Positions 58,845 to 64,000 of a stretch of DNA of 64,000 bases are shown here, piece by piece; within the stretch, counting starts at the first letter, position 1; each line of letters begins with the position of its first letter. The notes beneath the pieces are model-generated. The model was not told the origin of the DNA, searched no databases, and saw only the letters and a program-made list of their open reading frames with translations. A program made the translations under genes and the position numbers. Source of the stretch: Sideroxydans sp. (GTDB lineage: Bacteria > Pseudomonadota > Gammaproteobacteria > Burkholderiales > Gallionellaceae); the NCBI GenBank assembly GCA_028710605.1, contig JAQTTU010000001.1, positions 310,001 to 374,000 of the forward strand, read 5' to 3'.

Positions 58845-60347
58845 TCATGGCACTCGGATAAGCCAAAACACCCATAAAAACAGCGGGCTGAACACTTCAG
58901 AATGGTAAGCTTTTGTTACGACACGAAAGCCACCCATCACAGGAGGTCAGCCCAAATGAAGAATACCAAAGTTGCACGGATTCGGCAGAAAGTTGCGATG
59001 TTGAAGCAGCAGTTTATACAAAGCGATTCCGGCTTATTCGACCAAGCACTCGATGAACATGAGATTGAAGCTGTCATGCAGAAGTTGGACGAACCGTACC
59101 GTGAACGCATCTATTCCCCGTTGGATACATTGCGCCTATTCGTGGGGCAAGTCCTATCGGCAGACCGCGCCTGCCAAGACGTAGTGGGTCGCCGCTTATC
59201 CGAACGCGTCGCACAAGGCCAAACGCCGAGCGCGCTCAACACCAGCGCCTACTGCGAAGCACGCCAGCGTTTGCCGACCAGCTTGCCAGTGACACTGAGC
59301 TTGCTGATCGGCGCACGGCTGGAAGCATTGACCCCCACGGCGTGGCGTTGGCATGGGCGCTGCGTCAAACTGTTCGACGGTACAACGGTTACCATGCCCG
59401 ATACGCCGAGCAACCAGGAAACCTACCCGCAAAGCCGTGAACAACAGCCGGGGCTGGGCTTTCCCATTGCTCGTATTGGCGCGCTCATCGGCCTGTCCAG
59501 CGGCGCGATGCTGGGCTACCAAGTGTCTGCCTGCAAAGGCAAGGGGACGGGAGAGCAAAGTTTGCTGGCAAACCTGCTGGATCAGCTCAACAACGAGGAT
59601 GTATTGCTGGCCGATGCGTTGCTGGCGACTTGGTGGATCATCCATGGCGCAACAAGCCGAGGGGTGGATATAGTCATGTCCCAGCATGGCGTGCGCATCA
59701 CCGACTTTGCGCAAGGCGAGCGGTTGGGCAAACAAGACCATCTGGTGCAATGGCCGCGCCCGCTGAAGCCGAAAGCGATGAGTGCGGAAGAATACGCGAC
59801 TTACCCGGAATTCATCACGATGCGAGAAGTGAAGGTCGATGGGCGCATACTGGTGACGACATTGCTTGATCCGCTGCAAGTCCCGGTGCAATCGCTGGGT
59901 GCGCTGTACAAGATGCGCTGGAATATCGAAGTGGATTTCCGCACAATCAAAGCGACGCTGGAGATGGATGTGCTGCGTTGCAAGTCGCAGCCGATGGTGG
60001 ACAAGGAGATTGCGGTATATATCTTGGCCTACAATCTGGTGCGCTGGGCGATGGCGAAAGCGGCATTACTTGCGGACATCCTGCCGAGGACGTTGAGTTT
60101 TGCCGGAGCCAAGCGGCTGCTGGGTTCATTCGCCGATCAGCTTCGCCGAACCACGGGAGATCAAGTTCGCACTTTGATTGCCACCGTTACGGCCTGTATG
60201 GCGACACTGCGGTTACAGCAGCGGCCTGACCGAATCGAACCGCGCGCGAAGAAACGAAGACCCAAAAAGTTGCCGTTGTTAACCGTGCCGCGACAAGTCG
60301 CGCGAGACCTCATTCTTGCTCGGAGAGCGCTTATCCGAGTGCCATGA
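58845..60347 (+). mobile_element. IS4-family insertion sequence, complete
   Basis: 1503 bp bounded by inverted repeats TCATGGCACTCGGATAAGC (19 bp, exact at both ends) and an 11-bp target duplication. One transposase gene fills the element; its stop codon lies inside the right repeat. Intact ends, frame and duplication suggest it may still be active. Confidence 0.93.
58956..60347 (+). CDS. IS4-family transposase
   Basis: Product of 463 residues. DDE residues are visible in KLFDGTTVTMPDT (first Asp), VLLADALLATWW (second Asp) and the YREK signature YKMRWNIEVDFRTIK (Y, R, E and K at spacing 2-3-6) near residue 318-332, carrying the catalytic Glu. GGAGG lies 9 nt before ATG 58956; the longer frame from 58902 lacks support. 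The enzyme cuts and inserts the element. It sits on the plus strand, opposite to the gene it interrupts. Confidence 0.95.
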   Translation: MKNTKVARIRQKVAMLKQQFIQSDSGLFDQALDEHEIEAVMQKLDEPYRERIYSPLDTLRLFVGQVLSADRACQDVVGRRLSERVAQGQTPSALNTSAYCEARQRLPTSLPVTLSLLIGARLEALTPTAWRWHGRCVKLFDGTTVTMPDTPSNQETYPQSREQQPGLGFPIARIGALIGLSSGAMLGYQVSACKGKGTGEQSLLANLLDQLNNEDVLLADALLATWWIIHGATSRGVDIVMSQHGVRITDFAQGERLGKQDHLVQWPRPLKPKAMSAEEYATYPEFITMREVKVDGRILVTTLLDPLQVPVQSLGALYKMRWNIEVDFRTIKATLEMDVLRCKSQPMVDKEIAVYILAYNLVRWAMAKAALLADILPRTLSFAGAKRLLGSFADQLRRTTGDQVRTLIATVTACMATLRLQQRPDRIEPRAKKRRPKKLPLLTVPRQVARDLILARRALIRVP

Positions 60348-60358
60348 ATGGCTGCCAC
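60348..60358. repeat. IS target-site duplication, right copy
   Basis: ATGGCTGCCAC, exact match of 58834-58844. Confidence 0.9.
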
Positions 60359-60499
60359 GAGTGAGGATGCCTTGATTTTGCGCTCATCAATTTGAAGCAG
60401 AATTTGCGCTTCCAACCTGTTCCAAGCTGCTTCCCGATCTGCTTCGCGTTGCTCAGGCGTTTTGTTCCTGATGGCATCGAAGTCAATTTTGAATGCCAT

Positions 60500-60566
60500 G
60501 ACATTACTCCCGAAATAGAACCGATATTGGTTCATCTGGTATTGGTGGGGCATGAGGTGATAAAAA
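60500..60566 (-). promoter_or_regulatory. Conserved leader I (interrupted gene)
   Basis: Core GAACCAATATCGGTTC at 60518-60533 (one change in the loop) preceded by ATCACCTCATG. Core-to-ATG distance 18 nt with GGGAG between. Confidence 0.7.
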
Positions 60567-60742
60567 TTGCTTGGGAATGCTAAATGTGCTTTCGGTTATC
60601 CATTAACGGTTATGGTTTAGCTATTACATACTTCGGAAATGCCACGCTTAATCTAGGAATTCCGCCAAATGTTCGAAGTTTGCCTTCTAAGAATTGGGGG
60701 GCGCATATCTAATGTTTGAGGGTGCGTAGGGCGAATTTTGAC

Positions 60743-60777
60743 CAACCAGCAACCGGCTCGATGCCGGTTGCTGGTTG
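60743..60777 (-). terminator. 14-bp perfect hairpin
   Basis: CAACCAGCAACCGG and its exact complement with a 7-nt loop, 9 bp beyond the stop of the 60787 gene on the minus strand. The T-run is weak (TCAAAATT). Confidence 0.55.
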
Positions 60778-60786
60778 CAGCACGTG

Positions 60787-60918
60787 TCAATCAAGACTGC
60801 ACCTGGCCATGCAACCACTGCTCCAGCGACGGCGCGGCGCTTGCAGTTTTTTCGCAAGCGCCGTGACGGAGCGGTAAACAACGCGGTGATTTTCAGTGAT
60901 GAGTTGCAGGTGGCTCAT
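60787..60918 (-). CDS. Small basic protein, possible
   Basis: Product of 43 residues (MSHLQLITENHRVVYRSVTA...) rich in Arg and Lys. GGGAAT lies upstream of ATG 60918; the frame extends to 60981, where the ATG overlaps motif O10. A hairpin follows the stop. Within the gene, CGGCGCTTGC and GCAAGCGCCG form an inverted repeat. No family recognised. Confidence 0.4.
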   Translation of the reverse strand: MSHLQLITENHRVVYRSVTALAKKLQAPRRRWSSGCMARCSLD

Positions 60919-60973
60919 TCTGAAAATCCATATTCCCGCAAGCACTCTATTTCGCGCCCCTTCGTTGTTGATA

Positions 60974-60996
60974 TATGCCATTGCACTTATACTTAA
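60974..60996 (-). promoter_or_regulatory. Operator-like motif O10
   Basis: Reads TTAAGTATAA, GTGCAATGG, CATA on the minus strand, two mismatches in the A/T arm. It lies between the divergent small genes at 60918 and 61024. Confidence 0.5.
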
Positions 60997-61023
60997 TCAT
61001 CAACAAACGGTATAGGGGGTTGC

Positions 61024-61230
61024 ATGGGCAATGGTCTGGGCATGACACGTATTCGAGTGGTGTACGACTGCTTGATTCCCAATGGGGTGGCCAGTGAAAA
61101 AGACGTGACGGAATGGGTAGCCTTCCATCACAAGGTCGGCGGTATATCGAATAACAATCCTTTGTACGAGGTCGCGCCAACGCCGATCGCTGACGCGATT
61201 GGCTGGGGGACGGTCGGGGTAGAGCAATGA
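61024..61230 (+). CDS. Small protein of unknown function, possible
   Basis: Product of 68 residues. The stretch MTRIRVVYDCLIPNGVASEK and VTEWVAFHHKVGGISNNNPL has a natural composition with a mixed alpha/beta pattern. GGGGGTT precedes ATG 61024; an internal ATG at 61042 is an alternative. No family recognised. The extra iterons begin 42 bp after its stop. Confidence 0.45.
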   Translation: MGNGLGMTRIRVVYDCLIPNGVASEKDVTEWVAFHHKVGGISNNNPLYEVAPTPIADAIGWGTVGVEQ

Positions 61231-61271
61231 GGCGCTTGGTGATCGAGCTGGGCACGGGCGGCTCGTTTGTC

Positions 61272-61323
61272 GGTAGGTATAGGTCGCGGGTCGCGCTATT
61301 ATCCGGTAGGTAGGTATAGGTCG
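61272..61323 (-). repeat. Two extra iterons in opposite orientation
   Basis: GGTAGGTATAGGTCG, the exact complement of the oriV iteron, is present at 61272-61286 and 61309-61323. They are 37 bp apart and about 48 kb from the main array. Rep should bind here, giving a second site for handcuffing or a secondary origin. Confidence 0.85.
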
Positions 61324-61736
61324 CGGGTGATCTAGTCGCCGCCGCACTGGCGGCGAAACAATTGTGGCATTGCCTTGAAATATTATTGGTCTATCCGTTA
61401 AGGTTGAATGCTTGTCCTGAATACGTTTGCGGGTTGCCATCTAAACATTTGAGGGTGGCCACGGGGGCAGGGGCACCGAAGCGCACAGTCTTATCGTGCG
61501 CTTCGGGGATGAGCGACGAGCGAAATCCTCCTGGAGCGCAAGCGGAAGGATTGGGGGACCCGTTCTGTTTTTGCGTCGAGTAAGCGGCTTTATCGCGCAC
61601 CGAGACCAAAAATAGAACGGGGGCGAAGCCCGGAGTCCCATAAGCGAAGCGTTGGGGCTACGGCTTTTGACTTGCCGGAGGTGAGCCGACAGGCGAAAGG
61701 GGCGCTTCCCAGCCCCGTCCGTAGGATGCCTTTGAC
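61324..61736. other. Gene-free structured region
   Basis: No gene is supported. It contains hairpins CGCCGCCGCACTGGCGGCG-like (61338-61358), GAAGCGCAC/GTGCGCTTC (61479-61505) and a long stem joining CCCGTTCT+TTTTTG (61559 on) with CAAAAA+AGAACGGG (ending about 61621). The last encloses about 33 nt. Possibly a structured RNA or part of a replication/partition control region. Confidence 0.45.
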
Positions 61737-62426
61737 TTACGTTATAGCCTCATCCGAACCATAAAGGTTTTTGGATATTTGTTTTGACAAGGCCGCGCTT
61801 CTGGCCGCGATGTAGTGAATGTTGCTTTCTTTTGCCTTCAGTGCGCTCGATACGCGCTTGAATCTTCCAAGTTCGAAGAATAGTTTTTCTCGCATCTCAT
61901 ACAGGTTTGCGAGCGTTGCAAGTATCTCTTTGGTTAGCTCATAGTTGATCGAGAAGGTGCTGGTGGATCTGGCTTTCTTGGTGATGTTCTTTTTTTCAAT
62001 TCTCTTGCCCGAGAGTTTACCAGCCCTGTTTCGGTACAGAACCATGAATACTGGCGTGGATCCACCGGCGCGACCACGAGCACCTACCTTCCACCAGCGA
62101 ACAAGTATTTTCCCTGATGAGCCGGGCTGAGAATCGTTAAGCAACTTTCCATATTTGACGATGTTCTTGTCGATTTCACGCAGGCGATTTATCAGTTCGT
62201 CATTAAATACCAAGACAAACCCGCTAACTTCATCTGCGCATGACTTCCAGTGCTCAACACCCGGGTCGGCACCGTACCCACTTTCAGCTGTGTGAACTCT
62301 GGCTTTGGTTTCAGGCTCGACTACCTGCTGAGGCTTCGCTACCGGTTCATTTGCTGTACCGGGCTTTGGTTTTTGACTTCGCTTTTTCTCGCTGAAGATT
62401 AGCTTGGTTTCGTCGGGTTTTTTCAT
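61737..62426 (-). CDS. Basic protein of unknown function near the partition genes
   Basis: Product of 229 residues: a lysine/proline-rich disordered start (about 1-55), then a helical part (VFNDELINRLREIDKNIVKYG at about 90-110), a short beta hairpin, and long helices (LTKEILATLANLYEMREKLFFELGRF) that may form a coiled coil. No family recognised. ATG 62426 has only a weak ribosome site; the frame continues to 62495. It is divergent from parM, sharing a 327-bp gap. Confidence 0.6.
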   Translation of the reverse strand: MKKPDETKLIFSEKKRSQKPKPGTANEPVAKPQQVVEPETKARVHTAESGYGADPGVEHWKSCADEVSGFVLVFNDELINRLREIDKNIVKYGKLLNDSQPGSSGKILVRWWKVGARGRAGGSTPVFMVLYRNRAGKLSGKRIEKKNITKKARSTSTFSINYELTKEILATLANLYEMREKLFFELGRFKRVSSALKAKESNIHYIAARSAALSKQISKNLYGSDEAIT

Positions 62427-62753
62427 GCGTTTTGGGGCTTTCTGGAATGTTGTGCAGGAGTGTTTAAAAAAACGATATTGAAACCTTCGGTTCACTTATT
62501 GATGTTATGTCGTTAGGGCAACCATCAAGTGCTTGCGGAAGTTGATTTTCAGTTATCCATTTTGGAAATACAAGTGCATTTAGTTGTAATTAAATATAGA
62601 CTTCGCAAAGTGTTTATATATAATTGCATCGGTATTATTTGTAATAGGTTATAACTTATCCATTAGCCATTTCGGATTGTGGTTGTTTTATCCAGTCGTG
62701 GCGTTATGGGCGGTCTATTTTGGGATGAATTACTTGGCGAGAGGGGTTCAGTG
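62427..62753. other. Divergent promoter region upstream of parM
   Basis: No gene. AT-rich; contains motif O8 and two TTATCCAT boxes (near 62554 and 62656) that resemble but do not match a DnaA box. It may hold the centromere-like parC site, although I found no clear direct repeat array in it. Confidence 0.45.
62614..62636 (+). promoter_or_regulatory. Operator-like motif O8, parM operon
   Basis: Reads TTATATATAA, TTGCATCG, GTATT on the plus strand and ends 117 nt before the parM start. Confidence 0.6.
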
Positions 62754-63758
62754 ATGAATAAGAGTTTCCATGATGCAATCGGTTTCGATGTGGGGCATTC
62801 CACAACAAAGATTTCATGCCTTGTTGATGGCGTGAAGCACGACATTATTTTTCCTTCGGTGGCGACACCGGCATTCACTATTTCAGATGAGAACGAACAA
62901 CGTCGAGCTGCTGAAGAAACGGTGGACGTTGATGGGAAGCCATACTTTTTTGGCAAAACAGCACTCATTCAAGGTGGTATGTCCGGCTCTACCGGATTGT
63001 CTGAAAACTGGACTGATACCCCCGAGTACGAAGCGCTGATGCGAGGAGGGTTTGCAAAGGTTCGTGCGCTTGGAATCGATCCTGATAACTGCGTCATCGT
63101 CATGGGCTTACCCACAAATCTGCACTCCCGCCAGAAGGCTGTCTTGAAGTCAGTCGCTGCAAAATGCACGAAGGGACGTGTTTTGGTTGTACCTCAGTCT
63201 CTTTCGCCTTACCACGGCATGATGCTTGATGAATCCGGCAACCCGTCAATGCAAAACAGCATGGAAACTGAATCGTGGGCGGTGGTCGAACTTGGCTACT
63301 GGTCCACAGACATTATGTTGATGCAGGCAGGTGGTATTTGGGTTGAAAAAGCAGCGGGGTCAAGTCGTGGTGTTGCTTTGGCAGCCGACGCGCTGATGCG
63401 GGCGCTGGGTGAAAAGAATGTCACTGTTGGTTTGAATGAGGCTGAGCAAGCTCTTCAAACAAAAACCATCAAGAATTTTGGCAAAAATCTGGATGTATCC
63501 AAAGAGGCTGAAATTGCCATTGGCACTATCGTTGCAGACGTGCTGGATATGTCCACCAAACTAATTGAACCCCACGTCAGAAAACTCGACGGCGTGATCA
63601 TTGCTGGTGGTGGCGCTCCTTTGGTGTTTGAAGCGATTAAGGCGAAATGGCCGCATGCGATTTTGGCTGAAAACCATCGGTTTGCTGTTGCCGAAGGGAT
63701 GCGGCGCTATGCGTTGGTGACGCTTCGCCTGGATGCCATGAGTTCTTTTAGTCGCTAA
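62754..63758 (+). CDS. parM: ParM/StbA-type actin-like partition protein
   Basis: Product of 334 residues. Actin-fold nucleotide motifs: phosphate 1 GFDVGHSTTK at about 9-18, phosphate 2 AVVELGYWSTDIML at about 178-191, and the adenosine motif GVIIAGGGAPL at about 279-289. It forms dynamic filaments that push plasmid copies apart. AGGGG lies 8 nt before ATG 62754; the longer frame to 62679 has no site. Followed by a ParR-like gene, as in type II partition systems. Confidence 0.88.
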   Translation: MNKSFHDAIGFDVGHSTTKISCLVDGVKHDIIFPSVATPAFTISDENEQRRAAEETVDVDGKPYFFGKTALIQGGMSGSTGLSENWTDTPEYEALMRGGFAKVRALGIDPDNCVIVMGLPTNLHSRQKAVLKSVAAKCTKGRVLVVPQSLSPYHGMMLDESGNPSMQNSMETESWAVVELGYWSTDIMLMQAGGIWVEKAAGSSRGVALAADALMRALGEKNVTVGLNEAEQALQTKTIKNFGKNLDVSKEAEIAIGTIVADVLDMSTKLIEPHVRKLDGVIIAGGGAPLVFEAIKAKWPHAILAENHRFAVAEGMRRYALVTLRLDAMSSFSR

Positions 63759-63767
63759 GGGGCTGCC

Positions 63768-64000
63768 ATGGCTTGGGTTAGGGATGGTGGCGCACCCGAC
63801 GAAGTGAAGGTCAGCTTTGTGGTCAACAAAGCTGAACATCCAGAATTGGTTGAATGGCTGTGGGGGCTGCCGTTTCGCAAACAGTCTTCTGTGATCCGTG
63901 ACGTTTTGAGCGAGGCGGCCAAGATGGTTTCAGGTGGTGCTGCGCAATCCATGGCTTTGAGCGGGCAGCCATCATTTGCAGTTACCTCGCCCACAAAATC
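63768..64000 (+). CDS. parR: ParR/StbB-like DNA-binding protein (cut by window edge)
   Basis: The first 77 residues are visible. VSFVVNKAEHPELVEWL with LPFRKQSSVIRDVLSEAAK has the beta-helix-helix pattern of ribbon-helix-helix ParR proteins, which bind the centromere and cap ParM filaments. AAGGGG precedes the ATG, 9 bp after parM. The C-terminus, which contacts ParM, is outside the window. Confidence 0.7.
   Translation, partial: MAWVRDGGAPDEVKVSFVVNKAEHPELVEWLWGLPFRKQSSVIRDVLSEAAKMVSGGAAQSMALSGQPSFAVTSPTK

Larger units (their letters stand above)
58671..60499 (-). pseudogene. Small plasmid gene split by the IS element
   Basis: The 5' part (60348-60499) encodes MAFKIDFDAIRNKTPEQREA and onward to VAAI; the 3' part (58671-58844) continues DAIPEKDAKFVRSLE to the end YLDGLYQKYGNCI. 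Removing the IS and one copy of the 11-bp target duplication restores one uninterrupted frame of 104 codons. No other damage is visible, so the insertion is recent. The protein family is not recognised. Leader I precedes it and a terminator follows, as for other genes of this region. Confidence 0.85.

Noticed and set aside
59196..59891. 231-codon frame antisense to the transposase
   Set aside because: A shadow of the high-GC transposase gene; no start signals and no family features.
1..64000. rRNA and tRNA genes
   Set aside because: None were recognised by eye on either strand; no conserved rRNA blocks and no T-loop (GGTTCRANYCC) with a cloverleaf context were found. A tRNAscan-SE run would settle tRNAs.

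Overview
The window is about 64 kb of a large self-transmissible plasmid from a Gram-negative proteobacterium. Betaproteobacterial is my guess from gene style and is not proven. The evidence for a plasmid is an iteron-type origin with a perfect DnaA box beside a Rep gene (13.0-14.6 kb), an actin-type ParM with a ParR-like partner at the right edge (62.7-64 kb), and a nearly complete F-type (MPF-F) conjugation apparatus. No chromosomal housekeeping genes, rRNA or tRNA were seen. Both window ends cut genes (TraG on the left, ParR-like on the right).

Layout. 1-12.4 kb, minus strand: one long transfer operon read from 12.4 kb down: OmpA-like lipoprotein, TraL, TraE, TraK, TraB, TraV, pilin copy 2, TraC, small membrane protein, S26-type peptidase, pilin copy 1, TrbI, TraF, TraH, TraG (cut). 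12.4-14.6 kb: GC-rich repeats, nine iterons, DnaA box, Rep. 14.7-18.6 kb: small regulator-like protein, DsbA-like thioredoxin, a GspE/PilB-type ATPase with two tiny membrane partners, lytic transglycosylase. 18.6-23.8 kb: Sel1-repeat protein with an HExxH membrane protein; outer-membrane barrel with an Ig-domain lipoprotein; a periplasmic protein. 23.8-34.8 kb, minus strand: second transfer operon: DsbC, TraW, TraU, TrbC, three consecutive cysteine-rich proteins at the TraN position, and one unknown. 34.9-41.3 kb, plus strand: TraD coupling protein, unknown, MOBH/HD-type relaxase, small paralogue, and two related double-HTH regulators, the first carrying a sigma-region-2-like N-terminus. 41.3-41.9 kb: gene-free, exceptionally hairpin-rich DNA. 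41.9-60.6 kb: an accessory region with the contents of a plasmid leading region (SSB-like protein, HU, topoisomerase I, orphan Dcm methylase, DUF5131 protein, DUF4942-type adenine methylase, ArdC, many small proteins) and an IS4-family element that has split one gene. 60.6-62.4 kb: small genes, two extra iterons in the opposite orientation, structured DNA. 62.4-64 kb: parM/parR.

Two recurring elements tie the window together and I could match neither to anything I know. (1) A partly palindromic 23-bp operator-like motif (TTATAnATA, 2-bp gap, YGCAAY, then GnAT after one base) occurs 12 times, always at a gene or operon start: both transfer operons, traD operon, rep, parM, methylase operon and others. 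This suggests one plasmid-wide regulon covering replication, partition, transfer and leading-region genes. The double-HTH proteins, whose own operon carries a copy, are candidate regulators. (2) A leader of about 60 nt with the core GAACCAATGTCGGTTC precedes nine genes or operons between 42.7 and 60.5 kb. It sits a nearly fixed distance from the start codon and can fold so that the ribosome-binding site is paired. It is a candidate translational switch or single-stranded-DNA promoter acting on entry into a new host.
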